Assembly (NCBI GenBank): GCA_964398055.1
Contig: CAYNLK010000029.1
Span: 1-64,000 of the forward strand
Direction: 5' to 3'
DNA: 64,000 nt
Source of the DNA: CAYNLK01 sp964398055
GTDB lineage: Bacteria; Chloroflexota; Anaerolineae; 4572-78; J111
Part shown: piece after piece, positions 24,878-34,900 of the stretch
How positions within the stretch are numbered: position 1 is the first letter of the stretch
How the letters are laid out: the number at the start of each line of letters is the position of its first letter
Made by a program: the position numbers and the translations under genes
The notes under the pieces: model-generated
What the model was told of the DNA's origin: nothing
The model's database searches: none
The model's input: the letters and a program-made list of their open reading frames with translations, nothing else

Positions 24878-25408
24878 TTATACTGCCACTCCAAGAGCTT
24901 GAAACAAGTCACGCATAGCCACTTGAATGACCTGATAAAGGGTGTCGAGCAAAGTTTGGCCTTGAGGTTGGGGGCTACGTATGGGTTTACCCGCCCCGGT
25001 GAGAACAGGTTTGATGACCTTTTCCCGCAAAATCAGTAAGGCTGCCATGGTTTGCAGACCAGTTGGGGTGGCTTCATACCGACGAGATTGACCGATTTTA
25101 CGAAGCCATTGTTTGGCCCGGAATTTTTTGAGGTCGTAGGCGGCATGACGGGGTTGGTAGGCGTCCGGGTTAAGGTCCAAGAGGATGCGGATCTTGGTAG
25201 CCAGGTCAGAAGCAGTGAACCCGGTCGGTGAGAGGGCCAGCGAGACCAGGGCTTCAAGAACGGCGCGTATTCTGGGCTTGTTGAGATCAAGCCCGGCCAT
25301 GCGGGTGTGACCGAGATAGCTGGCTTGGGCCAGGGTGTCCAGGGTGTCGTCAGCGATAAAGCAGGCGTCGATAGCCTGGAGGTGATCCAGAAAGCGGTCC
25401 AGAATCTT
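24878..25408 (-). pseudogene. 3' remnant of an unrecognised winged-helix-like gene
   Basis: On the minus strand an open frame runs from 25408 to 24878, beginning right after a TAA at 25411-25409 and lacking a start codon until an ATG at 25300. The readable part starts KILDRFLDHLQAIDACFIADDT and continues through KPRIRAVLEALVSLALSPTGFTASDLA, RHAAYDLKKFRAKQWL and RRYEATPTGLQTMAALLILREKVIKP, which looks like a helix-turn-helix or winged-helix C-terminal region of a large hypothetical family. Function is not known to me. The missing 5' part and the absence of a start mark it as a decayed fragment. The rest of 25409-25694 holds no convincing gene. Confidence 0.5.
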
Positions 25409-25694
25409 TTATCATTTTGTCTTGCCTCACACCAGTTTAGCTCAACCCTTATCAGAGCCTCAACCGACCAGAGGTTCTGGTTCACTCAAGAAAACGTTGT
25501 TGGTAACGCCGGCGATGATGGCAGGTATTACTGATCACGTATGGACGATGGAAGAATTGCAGCTATCGGGTTCCACCAGATTTCCGAGTAAAGCTTGAGC
25601 AGCAGCCCATTGCCCATAATTTACAAGTTTTTCATACACGTAGATGAGGGACACTACCCCAAATCAGGGGGCGGCTTTTTTGCTGTAAAATTCC

Positions 25695-25723
25695 TTGTTC
25701 CTGCTCCTATTCCGTGTTACAAT
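25695..25723 (+). promoter_or_regulatory. candidate promoter for malQ
   Basis: TTGTTC at 25695-25700 and TACAAT at 25718-25723 are 17 bases apart, with a TGT extended -10. The expected start near 25730 lies downstream of the upstream in-frame ATG at 25695, which supports the translation start at 25761. Confidence 0.6.
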
Positions 25724-25760
25724 GGAGCAACTTCACAATCACACCGAGGGAGAAATATCA

Positions 25761-27356
25761 ATGGAATTGACTCGCGCCAGCGGCATTCTTTTACATCCTA
25801 CCTCCTTTCCCGGCCCGTACGGGATCGGCGACTTAGGTGAACCAGCCTATCACTTTATTGACTATCTGGTTGAAGCCAAACAAACCCTTTGGCAGGTGCT
25901 GCCTTTGGGTCCCACCGGTTATGGCGACTCGCCGTATGCCTCATTTTCTTCATTTGCCGGCAATCCGTTATTGATTAGTCTGGATAAGCTGGTGGAAGCC
26001 GGTGACCTTGAGCCGGCCGATGTGGCCGATGTACCGCCTTTTCCCATCGATCAGGTCGATTACGGTTGGGTCATCAACTGGAAAATGCCTCGGCTGGAGA
26101 AAGCGGCGCGCCATTTCTTGAGCCGGGTCCGGGACGAACGCGAAGCCGATTTTGAAGCCTTTTGCCGGGAGCAGGCTCATTGGTTGGAGGATTACGCCCT
26201 GTTTATGGCCGTTAAAGAACATTTTGATGAGAAAGCGCGCAAAGCCAGAATCTTTGGGGCGATGTGGAGCAATTACTGGGATAAGGATATCGCCCTGCGC
26301 CAGCCTGAAGCCGTGGCCCGCTGGACCGAGGCCAAAGCTGAGGCTATTGCCATCCGAAAAGTGTGGCAATATTACTTCTTCCAGCAGTGGGGCGCGCTGC
26401 GCCAATACGCCAACGACCGGGATATCAGAATTATCGGCGATATCCCTATTTTTGTGGCCCCCGACAGCGTTGATGTCTGGGCGCACCGGGAGCTATTCCA
26501 CCTGGATGAGGAAGGCCAGCCGACGGTCGTGGCCGGCGTTCCGCCCGACTACTTCAGTGAGACCGGCCAACTGTGGGGCAATCCGCTTTACGATTGGGCG
26601 GCGCTGGAGGCCGAGGGGTTTCAATGGTGGCTTGACCGGATTAAGGCCACTCTGCGCCAGGTTGACATTATTCGCATCGATCATTTTCGAGGTTTTCAGG
26701 CTTACTGGGAAGTGCCGGCCGGCGAAGAGACGGCTATCAAGGGCCACTGGGTTGAAGCGCCCGGGCGTAAACTCTTTGAAACTATTGAACGGGCCTTGGG
26801 GGAGCTGCCCATTCTGGCTGAAGATTTGGGCGTGATTACGCCGGAAGTCGAGGCGCTGCGAGAGGAGTTTGGTTTTCCGGGGATGAGAATTCTGCAATTT
26901 GCCTTTGATGCTAAAGAGGCCGGCGAGCTAAACCCGACCAATCACTTTTTACCCCACAATTACGTGCCCCAAACAGTTGTTTACACCGGCACCCACGATA
27001 ATGATACCACCAAAGGCTGGTATCGCCATCGCACCGCCGAGGAACGGGATTTTGTCCGCCGTTACCTGGCCCGGCCTGATGATGACATCGTCTGGGATTT
27101 CATTCGGCTGGCGATGGCTTCAGTGGCCTGTTTCGCGATTGTGCCGTTCCAGGATGTGCTCAATCTGGATAGCGACGCCCGGATGAATACGCCGGCTATT
27201 CTGGGGGGGAACTGGGCCTGGCGCTACCGGCCCGAAGCTTTGAACAGTTGGAGCTCAACCCGGCTGGCCGAAATGGTTGATCTGTACGCCCGGGATCCGA
27301 AATTGTGGCGAGAGAAAGAAACTGAGGTCGAGGAGCGTATAGCGTATAGCGTATAG
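25761..27356 (+). CDS. malQ: 4-alpha-glucanotransferase (amylomaltase)
   Basis: Glycoside hydrolase family 77 enzyme of 531 residues that moves alpha-1,4-glucan segments between maltooligosaccharides in the cytoplasm. SGILLHPTSFPGPYGIGDLG is the N-terminal signature. The catalytic set is visible: nucleophile Asp in IIRIDHFRGF, acid Glu in ILAEDLGVITPEVE, and stabilising Asp in YTGTHDNDTTKGWY. ATG 25761 is chosen from the GAGGGAG ribosome site and the promoter position. The final residues RIAYSV are encoded inside a short tandem repeat, so the C-terminus may have been altered. No other glycogen or maltose genes lie in the window. Confidence 0.95.
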   Translation: MELTRASGILLHPTSFPGPYGIGDLGEPAYHFIDYLVEAKQTLWQVLPLGPTGYGDSPYASFSSFAGNPLLISLDKLVEAGDLEPADVADVPPFPIDQVDYGWVINWKMPRLEKAARHFLSRVRDEREADFEAFCREQAHWLEDYALFMAVKEHFDEKARKARIFGAMWSNYWDKDIALRQPEAVARWTEAKAEAIAIRKVWQYYFFQQWGALRQYANDRDIRIIGDIPIFVAPDSVDVWAHRELFHLDEEGQPTVVAGVPPDYFSETGQLWGNPLYDWAALEAEGFQWWLDRIKATLRQVDIIRIDHFRGFQAYWEVPAGEETAIKGHWVEAPGRKLFETIERALGELPILAEDLGVITPEVEALREEFGFPGMRILQFAFDAKEAGELNPTNHFLPHNYVPQTVVYTGTHDNDTTKGWYRHRTAEERDFVRRYLARPDDDIVWDFIRLAMASVACFAIVPFQDVLNLDSDARMNTPAILGGNWAWRYRPEALNSWSSTRLAEMVDLYARDPKLWREKETEVEERIAYSV

Positions 27357-27361
27357 CGATA
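27335..27361 (+). repeat. TATAGCG tandem repeat at the malQ stop
   Basis: Three 7-base units of GCGTATA cover the last malQ codons and stop. The following 27362-27432 is AT-rich with TTCACTATTCAC-type repeats; no gene is visible there. Confidence 0.65.
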
Positions 27362-27417
27362 CACTGTTCAAGGGGATGGTTTTGTTTTTTCATTCACAAT
27401 TCACCGTTCATTATTCA

Positions 27418-28602
27418 CTATTCACTATTCACAATTCCAGTTGCTAGCCAGTGGTAAATTGTCTCGCCAGCGAGCCGGTTACCGGCAACATTCCAATGCT
27501 TGTCGCCTTCAAAATAGAGGGTTTCACCGCGATCTATCCGGTCGGCAAAGGGAGGGTATAAATCGAGCACCGCTATGCCCGCCTGGCTAAACTGTTCGGC
27601 GAACTGCTGGTTGGGTGGCTTGATCTCTTCCGCCCGCCGCATGCCCGGCAGTTTTTGGTAAATTTCGGCCCGGGCCGCGGGGCTTAATCGGTTGAATTCG
27701 ATCAGGTCGACCGGGCTGATCAAGACCACCCCGAATTGCGCGCCATCCTGCTCCACTTCGGTATGCAATTCTTCAACCAGGTCCAGGGTTAGGGCCAGGG
27801 CATAATCAAAAACCTCATTATGGCCCAGGTAAAAATCCAGCATGGAGGCCTTGACCGGTTCGGTGGCGACCAGCGGTTCCAGTTGGGCATACAGCCGAGA
27901 GGATTGGTAGAATTGGCCCAGCAAATTGTTCCAGGCTTTCCAGCCCGGCGGTGTTTGACCCATGGCCGGGGTGAGGCCGGGAGCATAATACCACAGGTCG
28001 ATATCCAGTTTACCTTCGTTCAGCACAAAGTAGGGGGTGTAGTGGTTGAGACCATCGACCGTAACGCCCCGGCCCGGCAGATTGTCCTTGACATCATTCC
28101 CCAAAAAGAACATCAGCAGGACCAGGTCCGGCCGGTAATAACGACCTTCATTCCGGTAATAGAGCAACTGCTGCCCGGTTCCCCACCCCCCGACCCCGGC
28201 GCTAATGACTTCATAATGGCGGGAGTCCCCCATTTCATTCAGTCGATCTTCCAGCACCTGATGCGCCGTCTTCGCCTCGGGTACCTGGACGGCCTGCACA
28301 AAGGAGTCGCCCAGGATCAGGATACGGAAAGTATCATCCGGCTTAGACAGTTGGTGTTCGGTGTCGTGCATGCCGGCGCTATTCAAGGCCAGATCATGGA
28401 CAAGGTCGCCGGTAGCTACCGTGGTGGTGTAATAGGGTTTGCCGCGCCAGCCGGTCTGGTCGGAGGAAGTATCGGCCACGTTGCTAGAGCCAGCATAGGG
28501 TGTGGGCAAAAGTCTGGCCCCTACTTCTAGCAATATGAGCGTGGTCACAACGGCCACGAGCGCAAGCGCAAGATTGACGGTGATTCTGGCGATTTTCCTC
28601 AA
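27418..28602 (-). CDS. membrane-anchored SGNH/GDSL hydrolase-like protein
   Basis: A 394-residue protein with an N-terminal membrane anchor (about residues 8-32) and an extracytoplasmic SGNH-fold domain. Block I is ILGDSFVQA with the nucleophile Ser, block II GVGGWGTGQQ, block III FLGNDV, and the C-terminal block GDKHWNVAGNRL carries the Asp-x-x-His pair. Such proteins are esterases or O-acetyl transferases acting on cell-envelope polysaccharide. TTG 28602 lies three bases after the aminotransferase stop; the ribosome site is poor, implying coupling. Confidence 0.75.
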   Translation of the reverse strand: MRKIARITVNLALALVAVVTTLILLEVGARLLPTPYAGSSNVADTSSDQTGWRGKPYYTTTVATGDLVHDLALNSAGMHDTEHQLSKPDDTFRILILGDSFVQAVQVPEAKTAHQVLEDRLNEMGDSRHYEVISAGVGGWGTGQQLLYYRNEGRYYRPDLVLLMFFLGNDVKDNLPGRGVTVDGLNHYTPYFVLNEGKLDIDLWYYAPGLTPAMGQTPPGWKAWNNLLGQFYQSSRLYAQLEPLVATEPVKASMLDFYLGHNEVFDYALALTLDLVEELHTEVEQDGAQFGVVLISPVDLIEFNRLSPAARAEIYQKLPGMRRAEEIKPPNQQFAEQFSQAGIAVLDLYPPFADRIDRGETLYFEGDKHWNVAGNRLAGETIYHWLATGIVNSE

Positions 28603-28605
28603 CTC

Positions 28606-29700
28606 TTATTTGTTCAAAACATCCTGAACGGCGGCGGCCAGTCGTTTGACGCCTCCGTTGATCTCCTCCGGGGTGATGCCGCAATAGGGTAGCCGCAGAA
28701 AGCGTTCCCCACCGCCGTCGGGGAAGAAGGCCTGGCCATCGGCCAGATTCAGGTTGTATTTCTTGGCCTGCTCGCGCACTTCAGCCGTAGTTGTCCCGGC
28801 CGGCAGCGTCACCGACAGGAAGAAGCCGCCATCGGGCCGGGTGGCTTCAGCATCCGGCAAATAATGATCCAGAGCATCCAGACATGCCTGGAGTCGAGGG
28901 GCGTACAGCGCTTTCAACCGTTCAATCTGACCCGGCAATTGGCCGCTCTCGACAAATTCATACACAACGCCCTGGGAGAGCAGACTGGGGGTGATGTAGG
29001 TATCCTCGGCAATTTTGGTTATCGCTTGCAGCAACTCGGCCTGACCATATAGAATACCGACCCGCGGGCCGGGGCCAATCAGCTTGCTGAAGGAGAGCAT
29101 GTGGAGCGTCCGGTCTGGGTTCAACTCAAATAGAGACGGCTGCTCCTCGCCCCGGAAGCGGAGCGGGCGATAAGGGGCATCCTCCAGCAGCCAGAAGCCA
29201 TGTTTGTCGGCCAACTCGACCAGCTTTTCCCTTTTGGCCCGTGAACAGGTCGCCCCAGACGGATTCTGGAAATCGGGGATGAGATAGAAGAATTTGGGCG
29301 TCTCTTTGGCCAGGGCCGCGGCCAGGGCCTCCAGGTTCGGTCCATCCGGTTCCAGAGGGATGCCGACTGTGCGGGCCTGGTGTTTGCGCAGGGTGGTCAG
29401 AGTCCGGTCATAGCTGGGCGACTCGGTGAAGACAACGTCGCCGGGTTTTAGGAGTTGGGTACACAAAAATTCAATGATTTGGAGAGAGCCGTTGGCCGTA
29501 ATGACCTGATCGACCGCGACGCCCTGCCACTCGGCCAACCACTCCCGCAAGGGCAGAAAGCCGGATGCTTTGCCGTATTGTAAAATCGTGGCGCCGTATC
29601 TTTCCAGGGCCCTCGTTGATGCCTCGATCATCTCGGGGATCGGAAAAGATTCCGGGGCGGGTACACCGCGAGTAAAATTGATAACGGCCTGATCTGACAT
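28606..29700 (-). CDS. PLP-dependent aminotransferase, class I/II (LysN/MocR-like)
   Basis: Fold-type I aminotransferase of 364 residues. Substrate region FTRGVPAPESFPIPEM, YGKASGFLPLREWLAEW, the PLP-contacting IPDFQNPSGATCSRAKRE and the Schiff-base Lys in SFSKLIGPGPRVG are present. The family includes 2-aminoadipate and aromatic or branched-chain aminotransferases; the product would be a 2-oxoacid. ATG 29700 is set by the AGGAGAGAGG ribosome site just upstream; longer readings run into the leader. A consensus promoter and a terminator-like hairpin precede it on the same strand, so expression may be attenuated. It is the leading candidate in the window for feeding the POR/KOR enzymes. Confidence 0.88.
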   Translation of the reverse strand: MSDQAVINFTRGVPAPESFPIPEMIEASTRALERYGATILQYGKASGFLPLREWLAEWQGVAVDQVITANGSLQIIEFLCTQLLKPGDVVFTESPSYDRTLTTLRKHQARTVGIPLEPDGPNLEALAAALAKETPKFFYLIPDFQNPSGATCSRAKREKLVELADKHGFWLLEDAPYRPLRFRGEEQPSLFELNPDRTLHMLSFSKLIGPGPRVGILYGQAELLQAITKIAEDTYITPSLLSQGVVYEFVESGQLPGQIERLKALYAPRLQACLDALDHYLPDAEATRPDGGFFLSVTLPAGTTTAEVREQAKKYNLNLADGQAFFPDGGGERFLRLPYCGITPEEINGGVKRLAAAVQDVLNK

Positions 29701-29719
29701 GATCCTCTCTCCTGTTGAT

Positions 29720-29753
29720 AAAAAATAGCGACCGGTAGTCATCGACCGTCGCT
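29720..29753 (-). promoter_or_regulatory. terminator-like hairpin in the aminotransferase leader (possible attenuator)
   Basis: Read on the minus strand, AGCGAC (29753-29748) and GTCGCT (29732-29727) close a stem that continues with GGT/ACC pairs, followed at once by TATTTTTTATC. This has the form of an intrinsic terminator and stands between the promoter at 29808-29836 and the ribosome site at about 29705-29712. No T-box or known riboswitch motif was recognised. Confidence 0.55.
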
Positions 29754-29807
29754 TGCTGAGTTGGTTAATTAGTCGGGTTGAGTCTGAAAGGTACGGGTAG
29801 GGCCTGG

Positions 29808-29836
29808 AGAATAACATGAATCAGAGTGAATGTCAA
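29808..29836 (-). promoter_or_regulatory. strong sigma70-type promoter for the aminotransferase
   Basis: On the minus strand TTGACA (29836-29831), a 17-base spacer and TATTCT (29813-29808) with a TGT extended -10. The expected leader is about 100 bases. Confidence 0.7.
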
Positions 29837-29918
29837 CCGTCATAATTGCCCCGCGGCCAATAGATTTGCCTATATTCAAGACCAGATGAATAATATCGAC
29901 AGTATTTGGAGGAAATCT

Positions 29919-31178
29919 GTGTTTTTTGACGAAGCTAAAATCTATGTAAAAGGCGGTGATGGCGGCAACGGCGTGGTCGCCTTTCGCCGGGAGAAGTTTG
30001 TGCCGCGCGGCGGCCCCTCCGGCGGCCACGGCGGCAAGGGGGGCGACGTTATCCTGCAAGTCGATCCCCAATTAAACACCCTGGTCCATTTCAAAAGCCA
30101 GATTCATTTTAAGGCTGAACGCGGCCAGCACGGCGGCGGCAAAAATATGACCGGCGCCAGCGGCCAGGATTTGATCGTGCCGGTGCCGCCCGGCACAGTG
30201 GCCCGCCATGCCGAGACGGGGCAATTGTTGGCCGATCTCACCAAACCGGGTCAGCAAGCGATTGTGGCTCGCGGCGGCAAAGGCGGGCGAGGCAACTCCG
30301 CCTTCAAAAGTTCCACCAATCAGGCCCCCAGAATTGCCGAGCGCGGTCTGCCCGGTGAAGCGTTGTGGTTGACGCTTGAACTCAAGCTGATCGCCGATGT
30401 CGGCCTGATCGGTGTGCCCAATGCCGGCAAAAGCACGCTGCTGTCAGTTGTTAGCGCCGCCCGGCCCAAAATTGCCGATTATCCCTTTACCACTCTGGAG
30501 CCGAATCTGGGGGTCGTGGTGCTGGATCACCGCGATCTGGTCATGGCCGACATTCCGGGGCTGATCGAGGGCGCTCACGCGGGGGCCGGGTTGGGACACC
30601 AGTTTCTACGTCACATCGAGCGCAGCCGGTTGTTGGTTCACTTGCTCAACGGCGCCTCGCCCAACCCGTTGGCTGACTTTGACCAGATCAATCAAGAACT
30701 GGCCCTATTCAGCCAAAAACTGGCTCACAAACCCCAAATTATGGTGTTGAACAAAATGGACCTGCCGGAAGCCCAGGCCCATTGGCCGGCAGTTCAGGCG
30801 CGGGCACATAAGTTAGAGCTGCCAGCCTACGCCATCTCGGCCGTAACCCAGCAGGGCGTCAAAACTCTGCTGGCTGCCTTATTCGACCATTTGGACCAAT
30901 TAGCTCCTGAACCGCTGTTTGAAGAAGAAACGCCGGTTTTTACCCTGGATCAAAGCGACGACTTCTTTGAAATCCACCAGCTGTCTGACGGCTGGCAGGT
31001 GACCGGCCCCCGAATTGAGCGACTCGCCTTCCAAACCCAATGGGACTCGTATGAAGCGGTGATGCGAGCCTACCGTATTCTGGAAAAAATGGGCGTCCAC
31101 GATGCCTTGCGCGAGGCCGGGGTTCAGCCAGGCGATACCGTCTTTCTGCACAACGTGGAGTTAGAGTGGGTCTGGTGA
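29919..31178 (+). CDS. obg: Obg-family GTPase
   Basis: Ribosome-associated GTPase of 419 residues involved in 50S maturation and stress control. The glycine-rich Obg fold occupies residues 1-155 (KGGDGGNGVVAFRREKF onward); the G domain has G1 GVPNAGKST, G3 DIPGLIEGA and G4 NKMD; an OCT domain fills about 340-419 (FTLDQSDDFFEIHQLSDGWQVTGPRIERL). GTG 29919 is chosen because GGAGG lies seven bases upstream and the protein then begins VFFDEAKIYVKGG as in the family; earlier ATGs add an unrelated tail. Confidence 0.95.
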   Translation: MFFDEAKIYVKGGDGGNGVVAFRREKFVPRGGPSGGHGGKGGDVILQVDPQLNTLVHFKSQIHFKAERGQHGGGKNMTGASGQDLIVPVPPGTVARHAETGQLLADLTKPGQQAIVARGGKGGRGNSAFKSSTNQAPRIAERGLPGEALWLTLELKLIADVGLIGVPNAGKSTLLSVVSAARPKIADYPFTTLEPNLGVVVLDHRDLVMADIPGLIEGAHAGAGLGHQFLRHIERSRLLVHLLNGASPNPLADFDQINQELALFSQKLAHKPQIMVLNKMDLPEAQAHWPAVQARAHKLELPAYAISAVTQQGVKTLLAALFDHLDQLAPEPLFEEETPVFTLDQSDDFFEIHQLSDGWQVTGPRIERLAFQTQWDSYEAVMRAYRILEKMGVHDALREAGVQPGDTVFLHNVELEWVW

Positions 31179-31185
31179 GGCAATT

Positions 31186-31260
31186 ACCAATGAGTAATTA
31201 TCAATGAGCAATTATCAATTGGCATTTTGTTCATTGCTCATTATTAATTGTTAATTGACC
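31186..31260. repeat. AT-rich imperfect repeats between obg and nadD
   Basis: AATTATCAATGAGCAATTATCAATT-type words are repeated in both orientations (split here as AATTATCAATGAGC plus partner TTCATTGCTCATTATT). They can fold back on themselves and leave nadD without a clear ribosome site. Confidence 0.55.
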
Positions 31261-31866
31261 ATGCTTGGGATATTGGGCGGTACTTTCGATCCAATTCATC
31301 TGGGCCATTTGTTGATGGGGGAAGCAGCCCGCCAAAAACTGGAGTTACAACGGGTCTTATTTGTACCGGTCGGCGACCCGCCCCACAAGCGGAGCGAGGT
31401 GGCGACATCGGCCTGGCACCGCCGGATGATGGTCGAGTTGGCTATTGCCGGCAATCCAAATTTTGAACTGTGTCCGGTCGACCTGGAGCGACCCGGCCCA
31501 CACTATTCCATTGATACTGTCCGGCTTATTCGAGCCAGGTATGAACTCGCGGCCGATGATTGCTTCTTTATCCTCGGCGGCGACTCACTGCAGGATTTAC
31601 CAACCTGGCATCGGCCTGAAGAATTTATCAGGTTGTGCCGGTTGGCGGTTATCCAGCGGCCCGGTTTCCGGCCGGATACGACGGCTTTGGTTGAACAAGT
31701 GCCGGGGATAAACGAACGTATAGTCTGGGTCGATATGCCGCTCATTAGCATCTCTGCGTCCGATATCCGGGCAAGGCTACGATCTGGGCAGAGCATTCGT
31801 TACCAGGTGGCGGAGCCGGTGCGGGAGTACATTCTGGCCCATCAACTCTACTGCCAAAAATCTTGA
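31261..31866 (+). CDS. nadD: nicotinate-nucleotide adenylyltransferase
   Basis: NAD biosynthesis enzyme of 201 residues that adenylylates nicotinate mononucleotide. The nucleotidyltransferase motif GGTFDPIHLGHLLMGE opens the protein and the family-specific ISISASDIRARLRSG closes the active site. ATG 31261 is preferred; a TTG two codons upstream is possible. Pairing with obg is common in bacteria. A strong terminator follows. Confidence 0.95.
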   Translation: MLGILGGTFDPIHLGHLLMGEAARQKLELQRVLFVPVGDPPHKRSEVATSAWHRRMMVELAIAGNPNFELCPVDLERPGPHYSIDTVRLIRARYELAADDCFFILGGDSLQDLPTWHRPEEFIRLCRLAVIQRPGFRPDTTALVEQVPGINERIVWVDMPLISISASDIRARLRSGQSIRYQVAEPVREYILAHQLYCQKS

Positions 31867-31916
31867 CCGATGTGATGTGTGAAACGTTTTGGATCTATTA
31901 ACATTAAGAATTGAGA

Positions 31917-31949
31917 CTACCCCTGGCGGCGAGCCAGGGGTAGCTTTTT
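31917..31949 (+). terminator. intrinsic terminator after nadD
   Basis: CTACCCCTGGC (31917-31927) pairs with GCCAGGGGTAG (31933-31943) around a 5-base loop, followed by CTTTTT. It separates nadD from the convergent gene ending at 31975. Confidence 0.88.
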
Positions 31950-31974
31950 CAGGCGGTGGTAGCGTGCCGGATTG

Positions 31975-34900
31975 TCACTGGTGATGCCGGGATCGGTCCG
32001 GTTGAGCGGGGGGGTGAGGGGGAGGCTCGGGCGACTGGTCAGGTGGAATTGGGGTCGGAGTTGATGGTGTTGGGTTTGCAGCAGGTGACTCTGGCGGTGG
32101 AACGGGTGGAATAGGCGTAGGTGGTACAGGGGTTGGGGTGGGTGGAAGAGAAGTGGGAGGGGGTGGAACCGGGGTTGAGGTTGGGGGGACCGGTGTGGGC
32201 GTGGCTGGTTGAGGCGTTGGCGTTGGGGGTAAGGGGGTTGGGGTGGGAGAGGGTGGTTCAGCGGTTGGGGTTGGTGTTGGGGTCGGCGGCTCTGAGGTTG
32301 GCGTTAGGGTGGGCGCTTCTTCGGTTAATGTTGGCGTTGGAGAGGATGGCGCAACCGTTGGGGTTGGAGTTCCGGTCGGCGATGGCGGCGTTGACGCCGG
32401 CGCTTCGGTAGTCGGCGTTGGGGTTGGAGTGGCTGGTTCAGGCGTCAGAGTCGATGGCTCCGGGGTAGGAGTAGGGGAAGCCGGCGTTGGTTCCGTCGTC
32501 GGTTCGGTTGCCGGTTCTAGGCTGGGTTGTATGGTTGGTTCCGTTGCCGGTTCCACTCGCCGAACTGGCGCCAGTTCATCGGCAGTCTGCAGGGCTTGGT
32601 CTCCGGTGGATTCGGCCGGTTCGGAAACGGTAATGTAATCAGGCCGGGTCAGGCTGCTGCTACCGTCCGGTCCAGCGGCAATCAAGGTAACCGTGTAGCT
32701 GCCGGTAACGGCATAGGTGTGCGTAGGGTTCTGGGCGGTGCTGCTGTTGCCGTCGCCAAAATCCCACTGCCAGCCGGTGATCGCCCCCAGGGAGTCATCG
32801 GTGAAGGCGACGGTGAGCGGCGCCGGACCGCTTGTCGGGATGGCCCTGAACCTGGCAATGGGCAAGCTGTCGGCCACGACAATGAGGTTTGGTTGAGTCA
32901 ACGTGTCGCTACCGCCTGGACCGGTGGCGGTCAGGCTGACCGAGTATTCGCCGCTGGCGGTATAGACGTGGGTTGGATTGGCCGCGGTGCTGCTGCCGCC
33001 ATCCCCAAAATCCCATTGCCAACCGGTGACCGGACCGAGCGTATCGTTAATGAAGGTCACCGTGAGTGGAGGCATGCCAATGGTCGGCGTGGCTCGAAAG
33101 CTGACTTCGGGGGGGGCCGCGGTCACGGCGATGTAGTTGGTCTTGATGGTGGGTTCACTCCAAACGCCGTTTGCCCTGACCCGCAACTGGACGGTATAAT
33201 TGCCGACGGCGGCGTAGGTGTGGGTTGGATTAGCCTCGGTACTGGAGTTGCCGTCGCCAAAGTCCCATTCACTGCGCTCATAGAAGGGCGTGGATTGATT
33301 GGCAAAGGAGACAGTCAACGGCTGTAAACCGTTGCGTGGCTCAGCCCTAAATTCAGCCACGGGGCGAACCGTGATGTAATCCTTCCGCTCTTTGGTATCT
33401 TCACCACCCGGCCCACGGATCCGCAGCTTGACGGTGTAGCGGCCCGGTGTTCGATAGGTGTGGCTGGGATCATCACAGTCGCGGCTGCTATTGTCATCGC
33501 CAAAGTCCCAGCGGCATCTGTCGTAATCGCCGTTCGAATCGTTATCAAATCTTACCCGCAGGGGAACATCACCCGTGCGCGGCCTGGCGTTGAAGTCGGC
33601 CTCAGGCTCTTCGTCAGCCGAGGCGATCCGTTCCGCCCAGACCACAATAGATGCTTCGCCTACGTTTTCATAATACTCAACGCGCAACTCGTGGTTGCCG
33701 CTGCCCAGCCACCGTTCCCCGATGACCTCACGGCGGGCGGCATCGCGCCAGTCGTCGATGACCAAGGCATTGTCCACATACAGCCGGACTCCATCGTCCA
33801 CCGCCGCGTGGAAGCGGTACAGCCCGGCGTCAAAATTCCAGGTGCGGCTCCAGCGGGCCGAGAAGTTGTCTACCGGCAGGCCGGGCGCGGGTGAACCGGC
33901 GCCCCAGTTGAAATCAATGGTCACATCGTTCCGAACCAGGCTTGAGCTGCCGCTGAGGTGGCGGTTCGACCAGTATTCACCGCGCCAATCGGGATAGGTT
34001 GCCGACGGATAGCCTAGCCGCTCCCAGCCCACCTGAATGAGGGCCTCACCGGCGCGTTCGTAATATTCCAGGCGCAACTGGTGCTGGCCGCGTGATAGCC
34101 ACAGCTCACCACTGACCTGGCGCCGGCTGCCGTCGCGCCACTCATCAATCACCAGCACGTTGTCGATGTAAAACCGCAGCCCGTCATCCACAGTAGCGTA
34201 GAAGCGATACTGCCCTTCCTCAAACCAGAGCGACCGGCTCCAGCGGGCCGAGAAGTTGTCGGCCGGAAACCCCGCTGCCGGCGAACCGGTCCCCCAGTTG
34301 AAGTCGATGGTCGCGTCGTTGCGAACCAGGGCCGGCGAACCGGCCAGGTGATTGTTGGTGAAGTACTCGCCCCGCCAATCGACGATGACCGGCGCGGGAG
34401 TAGCCGTGGGGGTCGCCGGGAGGGGTGGGGCGGCTACGACCGGCAGGTTGGCAGTGTTTTCAGCGGTAACATAGGCGGCCGCGACCCAGCCACGCTGGTC
34501 GGTCACACCCGGAAACTCGATCTGCCACCAGTTATACCCCGCGCTGACGCCGGTCGGCCTGGCTGTCTGGCCGGTTTGCAGGAGCCCAATTACGGGGTAG
34601 GCCTGCCCCGGACCACTCCGAATATTCAGGTTGGTAAGCGAAGTCACCCTGGCCTGATCCGGCTGGGGAATGGGGGTGGAAGTTGGCAGAGCCGGCGATG
34701 GTTCGACAGTAACGGTTGGGGTGTCGGAGGGAGTCTCCCCGGCAGGTACGGTAGGGGTGTCGACATCAGATGGGACGGTCGGGGCTGGTGGCGTCGCGGC
34801 GGCTTCAGCTTCCCTGATAATACGGAAGTTGGCCTGCGCGCCCAGATTACTGTCAGCGGTCCGAGCCATCACCAGCACCTGCTCCTGATCGGTCCAGCCA

